Shown here: positions 1-11,500 of the stretch, piece after piece
How the letters are laid out: the number at the start of each line of letters is the position of its first letter
Numbering within the stretch: the first letter of the stretch is position 1
Assembly: GCA_944474755.1 (NCBI GenBank)
Contig: OX104115.1
Location: 69,230,993 to 69,294,992 of the forward strand
Source of the DNA: Limnoperna fortunei
Taxonomy: Eukaryota; Mollusca; Bivalvia; Mytilida; Modiolidae
Direction: 5' to 3'
DNA: 64,000 nucleotides
The notes under the pieces: generated by a model
Seen by the model: only the letters and a program-made list of their open reading frames with translations
Databases searched by the model: none
What the model was told of the DNA's origin: nothing
Made by a program: the position numbers and the translations under genes

Positions 1-2
1 TC

Positions 3-239
3 TCATATACGAGAGCTAGAGAAATATTAAGGTTTGCCCTTAATGAAATAGGCCTCGATAGCTCTAAGTATGTTTTGCACAGTTTAAGGAGTGGTGGAGT
101 CACTGCTGCTTCAAACAATAATGTCTCCGATAGACTTCTGAAAGTACATGGCCGATGGGTCACGGACAAAGCCAAAGATGGCTACATCAAGGATAGCATA
201 GAACAGAAAATTTCGGTTTCTATGAATCTAGGTTTATAA
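3..239 (+). CDS. C-terminal part of a tyrosine recombinase (DIRS/Ngaro/Crypton-type element)
   Basis: The open frame enters from the left edge of the window and ends at TAA 237-239, giving 78 residues. It carries the C-terminal catalytic signature of tyrosine recombinases: HSLRSGG (the H-x-x-R box), then HGRW, then a tyrosine in DGYIKDS about nine residues later. These enzymes cut and rejoin DNA through a covalent phosphotyrosine and act as integrases of YR retroelements and Cryptons. No stop or frameshift is seen in the visible part. The split direct repeats just downstream favour a Ngaro/DIRS-type element over a Crypton. The N-terminal part and any reverse transcriptase lie outside the window, so the subfamily is inference. 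Confidence 0.75.
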   Translation, partial: SYTRAREILRFALNEIGLDSSKYVLHSLRSGGVTAASNNNVSDRLLKVHGRWVTDKAKDGYIKDSIEQKISVSMNLGL

Positions 240-267
240 AAAAAAACAAAAAAACACCCCTTTGTCA

Positions 268-376
268 TGCGATCTTGTAACGAACGCACAACCCAACATG
301 TGTTGTTATTTTGTATACTAGTGAGTAAAAGAAAATATTTATTTACGGACGAGTGAAACGCGGGAGGAAATAAATT
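268..376 (+). repeat. Direct repeat copy 1 (109 bp) 3' of the tyrosine recombinase
   Basis: This 109-bp block starts TGCGATCTTGTAACGAACGC and ends GAGGAAATAAATT. It recurs at 711-819 with only a few substitutions. It begins 29 bases after the recombinase stop. Paired direct repeats after a YR gene are typical of Ngaro-type ends (B1/B2 arrangement). Confidence 0.8.
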
Positions 377-710
377 CATTTCTTTTCGGTCTTTTTGGTA
401 TCTTTTCATAAGTTTTGATATGCAAATTAGATTGAATTCCTGTATGCACGGGTGCCTTTGGCGGGTGGTATATAAAGAAAACTTCTGGCGTGTTCGATTA
501 ATGCGACGTTCGTTACAAGTGTAGTAAGACAAAGAAGTTGTCCTAGGTTTATTCCCTCCGCCCCCCCCCCCTTTTTTCGACTCCAGACTAGGTTTTTTTT
601 TACCCAGTTCCACTTAGTGATTGAAAAATGTACACTTTTAATACTTAGTATTTCATGTTATGGAAAATTAATATATATGACATGCATTAATGTAGTTATG
701 TATTAATAAA

Positions 711-819
711 TGCGATCTTGTAACGAATGCACAACCCAACATGTGTTGTTATTTTGTATACTAGTGAGTAAAAGAAAATATTTATTTACCGAAGTGTGAA
801 ACGAGGGAGGAAATAAATT
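711..819 (+). repeat. Direct repeat copy 2 (109 bp)
   Basis: Second copy of the block at 268-376, same orientation and same length, separated from it by about 334 bp of AT-rich DNA. It plausibly marks the 3' boundary of the retroelement. The matching 5' repeats would lie left of the window. Confidence 0.8.
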
Positions 820-2004
820 AGTTATAATACAATACTATAAATATGTAATAATAATATTCAGCTTAAGTCAAATATATGGCACATACATTACAAAACAAAT
901 TTTCAATTTTATACAGTTCTTTACAAAGTTTACAAAACTGCAATGGTCTCTGTGATTCTTTTGCAGGGATTGAGCACTAAATTCTCGGTCATTTTAAAGA
1001 TTGTACGGGGAAGAAAAAACGCATTTATTATATTTCCAATGAAATAACAAGCACTTTAACAATTGATTTTGTTATTACGTCGAGAAGTTGGCATACATTT
1101 TAAGACGGGAAACGCAAAATAAGAGTTTAATAACTGGCACGTAAAACTCGGGTTGGTGGATTTAATTACCTCCCTTTTTGAACATTTAAATGTTGTCATG
1201 TACTAACTAAAAAGTTAAATTTTTGTATTTGCTTATTTATTTAACATTTTACGGAATTCAAGAATATTTAACAATAAATACGTTAACCTGCTAACCATAT
1301 AGAATATATACTTCTAATGTTTTAAGATGTTGCATGGTGTCTTTACTCCCATATTCTTTTCCATTTTTTGTGTGGAAACATTCCAGCAGCACCTGCATAT
1401 GAAGGATACATATCCCAATTGATCCGTTACTCCAGAGCCTTATTTTCTATCCTTTGATTTGGGTATCTGCTGACGGTGACGGTACTAAACTAGAGGTTCA
1501 TGGTGGCGAGATTGAAGTCATCATTATCGTCATCACGAGTTGGCTGACCGTAACAGAATATCTTTGTCGCAAATGGTCAATTATAATTTCCGTTTGTTCT
1601 ACTCGTTTATTTATGGATTATGAAGAACCCCTCACTGGATGTGGCTAATTACCGGAGATTTTAACCAGACTACACGACTGGCGCCACGCGTGAAACAAGA
1701 AATGCTTACCATTTCAGTAAGACTCGCCCCTGGTTATAGTGTCACTTTGTGTCTGGTTTTGTGTCCGACTATTTGTTGTTTTCCTTTTTTTTCTACCACA
1801 GTTTTGTCTGTCCTTGACTTATTCTCTAAAGAATACCCCTGGGTATCTTGGATTTTTTTCTTAATTCGAAGACAATACTTAAAAACTGAATTAGGATTTT
1901 CTGCAACCTTTGATTTTAAGTGTAAGACAATTTAAGAAAACACCAAACAACACATTTTAAAAATTATATATTTATTATTCAAATTTATTTTTGATTTGTT
2001 TTAG
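820..2004. other. AT-rich stretch without recognised gene
   Basis: No open frame with family resemblance, no SINE and no clear inverted repeat was found. If the small terminal exon at 2005-2100 is real, this is partly its upstream intron. Confidence 0.5.
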
Positions 2005-2100
2005 AAAGCCTATGAGTTTGCAAAAACAAGAGCAGCGTACTACGTAAAAGGATTAGAAGAAGCCTTAAAAGCCTTTGCTAAAAATCAACAATCGCATTGA
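2005..2100 (+). CDS. Putative 3' terminal coding exon, unidentified gene
   Basis: After a pyrimidine-rich acceptor (TTGTTTTAG) 32 codons run to TGA. They encode a basic, helical-looking peptide beginning KAYEFAKTRAAYY and ending FAKNQQSH. The clean acceptor, codon-like composition and alanine/lysine-rich helix suggest a real last exon entered in phase 0. No upstream exon could be paired with it and the family was not recognised. It may be unrelated to the Mieap fragment downstream. It could also be chance. Confidence 0.35.
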   Translation, partial: KAYEFAKTRAAYYVKGLEEALKAFAKNQQSH

Positions 2101-3342
2101 AGTGTGTTTATCGGTTTCCCACAAAACGTGTAAACACTATTGGTCTTTTTATAATTCCTAACCTGCATCGATGATAGTGACAATTCACATTTAAGCAAAA
2201 AGAAACAAATGAGCTATTGTGCAAATTTAATTGATAATGATTGAATGATTGCTTAGCATCCATCGAGCAATGTTTCTGATAATGACGAGAACAAGTTCCC
2301 AAACAAGAGATCATCGGAGAAAGAGATGTACCGACGGAATTTAACTGCCACTAGAAAATGTGGAACATTGCATAGGAACAGAGAATTTAGCCTTTTGTGG
2401 CGGCTACAATAAACATACTCTTTTTGAAATCTACAAAAGAGCTATTATTCAGGCAAGGGGCGTTGTAGTCTCCAGACACGTTATCAACTACGGTGTGTGG
2501 TCAGATTGGATTTCCGTATTACGACCTGAAAACCCCTATCTATCACCTGATATGTCCTCACCATCTGGAACCATCCCAGCATGAATCCAGTTGTAAAAAT
2601 TAGAAACTATATAGTTTTCTTGAAGTGCGTTACATAACAAGAAACCAAAACCTTTAAATAAAAATTGTGGTTGGGAACTAATTCAAACTCTAACTTGTAC
2701 TGCAATGTGTATTATTAAATTTTGATTAAAGGTTTTATTTGTATTATATTAAACATATGCCATATTTATCTGTAAACACTCACTGAATATAAAATTCGTC
2801 GATTTATTCAATAATTGGCATAAGAATAGTTTAGAGTAGAGATTGTTGTTATACTGTGTCCTAACTTATAAATCTCGATGAAAACGGTGATAGGTTTTTT
2901 TATTAATTTTGACCTAATGTTTGCAGGCAACCCCGAAATGTCAGAGCTTATAAAAGATCGCAGAATGAAGACAGATTTGGTTGTAGCTTACAGTTTTTAT
3001 CATGTAAGAATAAGTTTCTTAATACAACCGAAAATATGAAAAGTCAAACTATCAAATAAATTACAAATTTGAATATTACATGCATACAGCAGACTATTAC
3101 ATTTTATTTTGTTTTTTAGCAAAAATCAAACAATCAGACTTTCTGCGAAATCATTAATAGTTTTATGACGCAATTTTCCCTCTTGTCATCTACTTATTAT
3201 TATTTTACTTTATTGTCTAAAACAATATGTGTTTTGTTCATACCTTTTACAGCATTATCAGTGGTCTCGTGAAGTGTTCAAAATTTTTAATATATCTCAG
3301 TTACTAACAACTTGTGTTTTGTTTTAGTCCTTTCTTAGTTAA
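2101..3342. other. Mostly non-coding; one weak exon candidate
   Basis: AATAAA signals near 2408 and 2655 could end a transcript containing the exon at 2005-2100. A segment at about 2926-3003 is flanked by TTTGCAG and GTAAGA and is open in two frames, but it matches nothing recognised. Otherwise AT-rich filler. Confidence 0.4.
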
Positions 3343-3590
3343 CACACTGAATACAAAATTGGAGGCAGGGAAGTCCAAAAATTTATACATAAATTTGTTG
3401 CTCTCTGCTGGCTGATGGCGTTCAAGATCCGCCGGTAATACTAACAACAAAAATGTCAGGAAAATTTGACACTTGCCGCTTCCGACATTATACAAAATCG
3501 GGATCAACAGTAGACTATGTAGTGTGGCCAGTTGTATTTTTACATGAAGGAAGACCAATTGTATGCAAAGGTGTTGCTCAAGGGAAGTAA
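3343..3590 (+). pseudogene. Frameshifted Mieap (SPATA18) C-terminal domain fragment
   Basis: Two adjoining frames together read like the C-terminal domain of mitochondria-eating protein (Mieap/SPATA18), a mitochondrial quality-control protein whose domain is expanded in bivalves. Frame 1 (3343-3420) carries KFVALCWLMA. Frame 2 (3420-3587) carries VQDPPVIL, GKFDTCRFRHYTKSG, DYVVWPVVFLHEG and KGVAQGK, then TAA 3588-3590. The family consensus runs CWLM, QDPP, YT.SG, VWP, LHE and KGVAQ in that order, so the join is convincing. One base appears to be missing between LMA and VQDPP, and an in-frame TAA (3340-3342) sits just before the recognisable part. Family assignment is from memory of motifs. 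A sequencing error is an alternative to decay. Confidence 0.7.
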
Positions 3591-4891
3591 CTGTTATATA
3601 GACGTAAGAATTTGAATAAACCCGATCGAATTATTAACACAAGTAACTTTTATTGCAGTTGTTTGGAATCAGGGCCAGGGAACAGTAAATGAACGGATCT
3701 TTATTTCTGTTGGTTTACAAGTTCTGCTTTAGATTTTAGGTAAACGATTACAACCCATTAGTGCTCAAATATTGAAGATAGGTGAGGACATATCACTCAA
3801 ATAATCTCTACGTGATTTTTATACAAATCGTTGGTAGATTTCTAAAGAAATTTTTACCATAAAAAATAGTTTAAAACTTGAAATAAGTGTGGCTTATAAT
3901 GGAAATATTTCGACGTCGACACATCTAAATACCATTAACATAAACAACCATGTATTATTACGATGATTATTTGAAAGACCTATGTATGACTAGTAGTATA
4001 TGGTACACACATTTTCATCAACAAACCAACTCACATATTTCAGTAATGGAAGCAAGAGGTTTGGCATGACATCCTGGTTTATCCCATCATTTCTTTTGAA
4101 ATGCCTGTACCAAGTCTGAAACATTGCTATATTTTTGGCTATTGGTTCTATTTATGCCAGTTTCTTGAACTTTTGATTTGTGGGATGTCTTTTTGACAGT
4201 TTTCTTGGTGTTTGGTATTTCGTTATTGTCTTTATTTATTGCACACAAAAGACATTTCCAAGTTAAAAATTAATACGTTAAAAAACGTGTCTACTCTTTT
4301 TCTAAAGCAATATCGCTAATGTCCTTAGAGATACATATTTTTTATTGCATTGATTTATGAAGACTAAAAAGTATAATTTGTATCTCGCATTTATTTATTT
4401 GAGATATATTTAACAATACCTATCTTGTTTTATTTTTAATATTTCAATATTAAAATATTTTTGATGAAATCACACCTTCAACTAATACATGTTTAGACAA
4501 TAGTACATATTATTAAAACTCACTTTAAAAGACACTAACCGATTGGCTCAAAACTATATCACGTGACTTTTATAAATGAGATGTCTTTCTAGACAATGGC
4601 AACAAATTTGCTTGCAGAGGTTGACAACCTCGAAACCGGACCGGAAACAGGGAGACAACACTATTGTCACCCTCGAAATCACGTGATCGGCAACCGGAAA
4701 TAGGGTGACAATACCATTCCTCGACCTGAACAATACTAATTAATTAAACTCACGTAATAGATAAAAACAGTTTGTATTATTTAAATTTGCAATAATGGAT
4801 GGCAACGAATTTTCGAAAACATATAATTATGAGAAATAACACCTTGTTTGGTCTATAAATTTGGTCTATCTTGATTTGTTCGGTTTAATAA
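3591..4891. other. Non-coding, AT-rich
   Basis: No gene seen. Around 4600-4710 a slightly GC-richer patch has two similar blocks containing ACCGGAAA and AGGGTGACAA or AGGGAGACAA, which looks like a small degenerate direct repeat. Confidence 0.4.
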
Positions 4892-5032
4892 AACAATTGT
4901 GGCCTTCTTAATCGGTGGACATAATTGTCAACTTATTTGGGTTGTCTTCCCTCGGGCTAAAGCCCTCGGGAAAGACAATCCACGCAAGTTGACAATTCTG
5001 GATGTCCACCTCTTAAGAAAGCCATAGTTGTA
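4892..5032. repeat. Foldback (inverted-repeat) element
   Basis: Two arms of about 65 bp are imperfect reverse complements around a centre near 4958. The left arm contains GGTGGACATAATTGTCAACT and CTTCCCTCGGG. The right arm contains CCCTCGGGAAAGACAATCC and GTTGACAATTCTGGATGTCC. This is MITE-like and would form a long hairpin. No coding capacity. Confidence 0.75.
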
Positions 5033-5123
5033 TATTGTGATTTTATTGTAAAAATGTAATAAACCACTACTAACAAAAATTGGTTTGTTTTTATCGGACT
5101 ATGTTTACAGATTTCATACCAAA

Positions 5124-5222
5124 TGTCTGGAGTTTACACCTGGTACTGCTGCTTCCTCTACCAATAAAAACAAGACTAATACCAATTGACGCCATGGCAT
5201 AAAGCGAGAGTGGTATTGCCTG
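5124..5222 (+). mobile_element. Decayed SINE tail
   Basis: Matches the 3' half of the window's SINE family (GGTACTGCTGCTTCCTC, CCAATAAAAAC, GACGCCATGGCATA, GAGAGTGGTATT) with many changes. The head is missing. An old copy. Confidence 0.55.
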
Positions 5223-5329
5223 AAACATTGATAATGTCCCGGACAGTGCTGCCATGTATCGTGACAACTATTATATTTATTTATTGAAGTAGTAAGAAAG
5301 ACGTGTTCTAGACTGTTATATTTCATTTG

Positions 5330-6088
5330 AAGTTTTTGTTGTATGATTTGAATTCAAGCCTTATATATAATTCTGGTGAATTTTTTAGGTTCTATACAGG
5401 TCGTTTTATAAACACTATGACATTTTACTTAATTTATGCTTTACATGATCTTTTCATTTATACAAATTACGAAAACAGTTTGCGGTGTGTGTTGTTTTTT
5501 GCTGTTTGGACATTACTACGAGTGATACTACCCACGGCGTGATAATGCCCCCATGTTATATTACAGCGATTAATGAATCCAAGCTGACATTGTATTCAAT
5601 TGAAGCAAACTAAATTTTACTGGAAAACATAATATAAAATAGTGTGGTGAAAGGGCTCAAAGTTACACGAATTATAGATCTTGTGATCAGAAAGCGATAA
5701 AAAAGGCGCATAACCAATCCTCCGTTAGGGGAATCAAATGTGAATTTGATAAAGAAAAAAATACATTATCCGTAAGAGAAAAACTTTGAAAATGACACCT
5801 ATACAATTGGAAACGCATCTATAAACAAGCTCATGATATTGATAATTACGTTTCCTGAGACTTACATATATAAGTTTATCTTGGACACAGGAGTTTGCAC
5901 GACTATCAGCGACGTTCGTGTAGCTGTACAACATTGTTTACAATTAGCATTTTATTGGACAAATTTGTTTTGTTCATGTGCTTTCAAATATTTGGTGGAT
6001 ATTTAAAATTGGAATAAGGTTTGTCACGAAATACTTAACTGAGAACAGAAAAATTGAAGATATGAAAATAATTGTTTCATAGATTTAT
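5330..6088. other. Non-coding stretch
   Basis: Short open frames only, with no domain resemblance. No repeat structure noted. Confidence 0.4.
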
Positions 6089-6346
6089 TTGTTTTGTTTA
6101 ACGTCACTTCAGCAATAAAATGCTGTCCAGTTTTATTAGGGTAGAAAGCCGGAGTACCCTTGACTTTCGACAGGCAATCTAAGGTTGAAGTCGTGGACAC
6201 GCTGTCTGCGGTATAGCTCGCTGGCAGTTCTTGTCAATTAAGTCGAGTACACCCTGCCAACAGTAAGGCTTAAACCCGCAATCTTAGTGTTGACAGACAC
6301 GTGAAAAATAGTAGATGATAACTACCGTAACCACTCGGCAACTGGG
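6089..6346 (-). mobile_element. tRNA-derived SINE, degenerate
   Basis: Reverse-strand copy of the SINE family described at 55208-55462. Its tail (GTTTAACGTCACTTCAGCA) is at the left and the tRNA-like head at the right (AACCACTCGGCAACTGGG). Diverged and slightly expanded in the middle. Confidence 0.75.
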
Positions 6347-6765
6347 ACTAGGCAGCAATAACCAATTTAGCCAGCTGGAAATAATATTACTTTGTCATTC
6401 TTCAAAGTCATATAAACTAGGCCATGACTGTAACCTTCAACTTATCATGCTCGCATGTAAAGAAGGTCAAAAGTGACAAATTTGGTATGCGAAAATTGCA
6501 CACTCATGAATTATTGGTTCGAAGAGTGATAACTCATACAATTGGTCATCTAAATGTTTCGATCAAATTTAAAATAAAGTTGCAAAATATTAACATTCTT
6601 ACTGTTTCCCTGTATCTGGTAGCTACATAGTTGTAAAAAAGACAAGGTTCATGGGCATTTTTGTTTAATGTAACCTTTACCTTATCCCAGCGATTTAATG
6701 GACCATGTCTAGAGATGAAATGAAGACCCTAGTTTTGACTAAACAATTGTAGTCCGAATGAGAAG

Positions 6766-6766
<1 letters not shown>

Positions 6767-6834
<68 letters not shown>
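6767..6834. repeat. (GATT)n microsatellite
   Basis: About 17 perfect tandem copies of GATT. Confidence 0.97.
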
Positions 6835-7372
6835 CTCGATTCGACATACGGCAAAATACTAGACAGCTCCATTTGTCGAACCCTTTGAGTACTACCAGTA
6901 CCAAGCAGTTGAGATTGAAAAATGGTTTAAAAAATAAGATATAATTCAATGTTAGCAGATTCAAATAAAAATCTCTCCCGTTGATGGGATTAAATCATTT
7001 CCAGTGAACCTTTTAACGAACAATTTGTCTCTTTTATCGTTTCACGCACTTTTAAGCACTTCTTCCGCTATATCCGTTTTTATTTTATTTTTATTTCTTG
7101 TGGGAAGAAATTCCGAGCACTCAGTGAGAACCTCAGGCCTTCCGAAGCAAAATCGGCGATCCTTGCAATGCGTTGAGCACACATTGATCAAAGTTAGATT
7201 CGAACTATGAATACCCTACCCTCTAATAATAGCAAAGAACCCAAAGTTATAAAATTCCTACTCCTACATAGTTAAGGTTCCACAAACAGTTGCTCTAACA
7301 TCTACCTTGCAAGGCGTGACATTATTAATCCAAAGAACCAGCCAGCACTTCTTATTTCGAACTGGAAAAGTT

Positions 7373-7646
7373 TTGTTTGTTTGTTTGTTTGAATGGTGTT
7401 TTAACGCCACTTTCAGCAATTTTCCAGCTATTTCATGGCGTCCAGTTTTATTGGGATAGGAAGCCGGAGTACCCGGAGAGAACCCCTGACCTGCGGTAGG
7501 AAAACTGGCAATCCTTGTCAATTAGTAGTCGAGTACACCCTGCCTGCAGTGAGAATCGAACCCGCAATCTCAGTGTCGACAGACCACGTGATCAATAGTA
7601 GAGAACTACCTCAACCACTCGGCCACCGAGGCCCCCCCCCCCCCCT
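7373..7646 (-). mobile_element. tRNA-derived SINE, nearly full length
   Basis: Reverse-strand copy running from a (TTTG)n tail to the head complement CCACTCGGCCACCGAGGCC, then a C run. It is flanked by a 10-bp target duplication TGGAAAAGTT (7363-7372 and 7647-7656). Little diverged, so fairly young. Confidence 0.9.
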
Positions 7647-8024
7647 TGGAAAAGTTAAATATGTGTCTTCATATATTTTGTTAATTTTTAGAGTTTTATT
7701 CTATTCCCATTACGCTCAATTAGAGTGTATGTAAAATTCGTATGGTAATTGATATCTAGACGAATTCCAGGGAAAAAGGTTTCAATTCACTATTATAGTT
7801 TATTAAGTCTTCAGTCGGAATATGTTATGCACATCTATTTATTATTTTAATTGTCTTCCGAGTTTATTACAGCACGATAGATTGTAACAAATGAATATAA
7901 TGTACACATGTTTGAATTGGGCTTAACACCACTTGGTTTTTAACGTCATCTGACCCAAGTAACATGATGGGTCTCACTGAGGAAGCAGGATATCCTTACC
8001 ATTCCAGAACACCACTTTGTTCAG

Positions 8025-8541
8025 GTTTGTTTGAATGATGTTTAATGTTTAAAGCCAATTTCAGAAATTTAAAGGCAGGGGCCTCGGTGGCCGAGTGGTC
8101 AAGGTAGTTCGTCTACTATTGATCACGTGGTCTGTCAACACTGAGATTGCGGGTTCGATTCTCACTGCAGGCAGAGTGTACTCGACTCCAATCTTAATTG
8201 ACAAGGATTGCAAGTTTTCCTACCGCAGGTCGGGGGTTTTCTCCGGGTACTCCGGCTTCCTCCCCCAATAAAAACTGGACGCCATGATATAGCTGAAAAA
8301 TTGCTGAAAGTGGCGTTAAACACCATAAAACAAACAAAGCAGAAATTTAAAGGCATACAGTTTTTATGGAAGAGGAAGCTGGAGTACCAGGAGAAAACAC
8401 CTAAATTTTTGTAAGAAAATTAACAATCCTCGTTAATTACCACTGGGATTGAGCACACCCTGCCTGCAGTGAGACTCAGTGTTGACAGACACATGATCAA
8501 TAGGAGGAAAACTACCTTAACCACTCAACCACCGAGGTCCC
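8025..8541 (-). mobile_element. Older SINE split by a younger SINE
   Basis: The two halves (8025-8077 and 8356-8541) form one reverse-strand SINE. They are interrupted by a forward SINE (8078-8339) and a repeated 16-base target CAGAAATTTAAAGGCA at 8062-8077 and 8340-8355. Confidence 0.9.
8078..8339 (+). mobile_element. Young full-length SINE nested in an older copy
   Basis: Full 262-bp forward copy: tRNA-like head with A-box-like TGGCCGAGTGG and B-box-like GGTTCGATTCT, conserved central part, and AAACAAACAAAG tail. The perfect 16-bp target duplication marks LINE-machinery insertion. Confidence 0.93.
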
Positions 8542-11500
8542 CATTTAGATTATTTGTGTAATGTATGTTTCGTTATTGCTTGTGTTCATACTTTTCTGTT
8601 AGTTATGGCTTTGTAATTTTCTCTTGGATTACGTTTGTTCAATTATTCCTCTGAATCTACTTATTTTCTAGATGTAATTTAATCCAAGTCAGAGCTGACC
8701 AGCCCTTACTCAATGATTTTAAATGCTCCTCACTTTGCAACATCAGCAAGGGCCAATTTCAATGTCTTGGCTTTGACACTTTAAAAGACAGATGATGTCC
8801 ATGTTGGCATGCATACAACATCTTTAAAGAAAATCAACATAGCCATGAAGGCATGTTATACACTTGAAGAAAGACAAATTCAGTTGGTTTGATTTTTATC
8901 TGCATAAAGTGAGATTTCTACTGGCTTATAACAAATGCACATAAATTAAACAATATTTACAATAGAAACTAATAAAATCATAACCTTAAAAATATAGTAC
9001 AAAAATACTGTTTGTGTGGACCATATATTGTCATAAAATTAGTTTTGAGACATTTTACTTCAACAGCAAATTATAAAAAAATGGAAACAACTGATGATAT
9101 TGTAAATTTATTTCATCAAAATAAGTAGCAAAAAAATCCATTCATTTCACTACCTGCCAAGGAGAATAGACATGTAAAATATTCCTTAAGAAATTTTTTT
9201 TTTGGGGGGGGGGGGGGGGGGGTAAGTGAAAAAAATTAAGTTCAGATAATCAGATAAAACCAATTTAATTAATTACCCCAACTTTTGCATAGACTGTAAT
9301 GGTCTTTAGGTCTTTATTTACACTTTAACTCAGTTGTATTTTTCTTTTCCACCCAACCACAGTAAGAGTGGGCATAGTGTGGGAAAACCTTTTCTCCCTT
9401 CCTATTCTTTGGAAAGGGTATGCAAGCACAGTCCATTACAAAGAAAAGCAAACAAAATTTTATGCTCACTATTTTTACAAAGTGAGGTCAAATTATTGGA
9501 AACTGGTTGTGGACAGGTTGAAAATCAAAATGCACCTCAGCTTTACAAAATTAAATTGTTCACTTGCCCCCTCTTAAAAGTAAAAGATTTAATTTTAATT
9601 TGATTGAGCTTAAGAGTATTATTATTTTGTGTTCCAGTAAGTTATACGGCTTTTAAGAGGTGTATGTTTTATGTTTTTTACAAGCTAGCACTGAACATCA
9701 AAACAATAATATAAAGAAACTTAAAAATGAAAACTATCATGAAATAGTAAAATGAAAATAAAATCTACACAGATACAATGTCTAAGAAAACAATTAAAAA
9801 TATTTCTATCCTAAAGTGATATTTTTCTGGAGCTACATGTGTTGTATTGTGGCCATTAGTGAAAGTTGGCATTTTCCAACATAAAGTATATTTCTGAGCA
9901 ATTTGTATTAAATATTTCAGCAGAATTCAGGACGGTCCACATTAGACAACAGATTGGTAGACTTAAAAAAGATAATATAAATTATTTTATTGTATAAGCT
10001 GTACTAATTTTCTGTAGCTTAACAAATATGAAAAAGTATTATACCACATTACATGCAGTACAATATAACTTCTAAATCGTCCTTCAAACGTTAGAATATT
10101 GCTCTGATAAATAAAACCAATATTTGCACATTTCAGAATTTACCTATATTATTGAAAAAATCAAAATTTCACATTGTTAGATTCTCCAATTTTTTTAAAA
10201 CCCGCAAACATAATAAATCTTAAGAAAGTGTAAACCAATCTCTTTAATAAAATTTTTCAGTGGAAAAGTTTATATATAAGTGATATACAATGTAATGAAA
10301 TCTTTCCTTTCTCCTGAAAGTGCATCAATCATGTTCATTTCTACATGTTTAAACAACAGTACAATATAATTTACTATATACCAAAATGAAATCTCGACAT
10401 TAAATCTTTCCAATTTTAAAACAAAAGACACAAAAAATACATGGCATTCATTTTCAACAGATTATAAGTTGTTTCGCTGCATTTACCATTCAAGGTGTAT
10501 TGTTTTTATTACAGTGAGTCAATATGCCTTCCCACTTATTATAGTTATATAAAAAACTCCTCAATCAGCACTATAAAGTATTTGGTAGTGATACCATTAA
10601 ATACCATCTTAAAAGTGCAAATGAGAAATAAAACAATAAATAAAAGCTTTATACAGCTTAATAAATATGCTAAAATAACAATGGCATTAAGAAATGTGTG
10701 CAGTAAAATTGTATTTTACTTTCAGCCTTTAGAAGATAGTAGTACTAGTAGCTTATACAAGAACAAAATTAAGCCACATATTTATTTTGTTATTACAATT
10801 AAAATGAAATTTATGTTTGTTCAATTAACAGAATTTTACGAAATTATGTTTTATTCTCTTGATACATGTACTAATTAAGTTTAATCTATCAAATTATATG
10901 TGCCAGTTTTGTAAAATTGCCTCCGTACTTGGAATACAAATAATACATGTTTAATAAAATAAAAAAAAAACTTTTAGAAAACAACAAGATCTAGATCTAT
11001 ACATAAAATAGTGTCTAACTTGCATTTGATGTAAATTTCTACAAAATGGACATTTTTTCAATTTAAAAAATGTTTATTACCAATGTGAAAGTAAAATATA
11101 AGCGAAAATCAAATAATAAAAGAATGATCAGGTACTGACACTTGTAACAATTCTTTCAATTAAAAATAAAATAATAATTGTTAGTACAGACCATTTCCCA
11201 AATGTTAAAATTAACCATAGCGGCCAAAATCACACTGCACCAAAACATTACCCACTAAACCTTTTAGTGATAAACAATTCTTTCATACCAAGGTTTACAT
11301 AGAATTCCATATGATACAAAAAAAATGCAACACAATTCATTTTCATGAATATGAATGTCATGGTGGTTACGTATGTTATTTTCGTTATATTCTTTACAAT
11401 TACTGAAATTGTATATATGTTTGACATAAATTTATTATCTATACTTAGCTTATTCGTAGGGTGAAATGCAATTATCTGCAGACGCAATTTTTTCATTTAA

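Noticed and set aside
182..613. 143-residue minus-strand frame
   Set aside because: Opposite to the recombinase end and its repeat; low-complexity GGGGGG and no family match.
8080..8180. tRNA genes in the GGCCGAGTGG...GGTTCGATTC segments
   Set aside because: They are SINE heads: each is followed by the same central domain and CAAA tail, and the cloverleaf does not close properly.
10495..10878. 127-residue plus-strand frame
   Set aside because: AT-rich composition typical of chance, no family resemblance, within the region downstream of OBI1.
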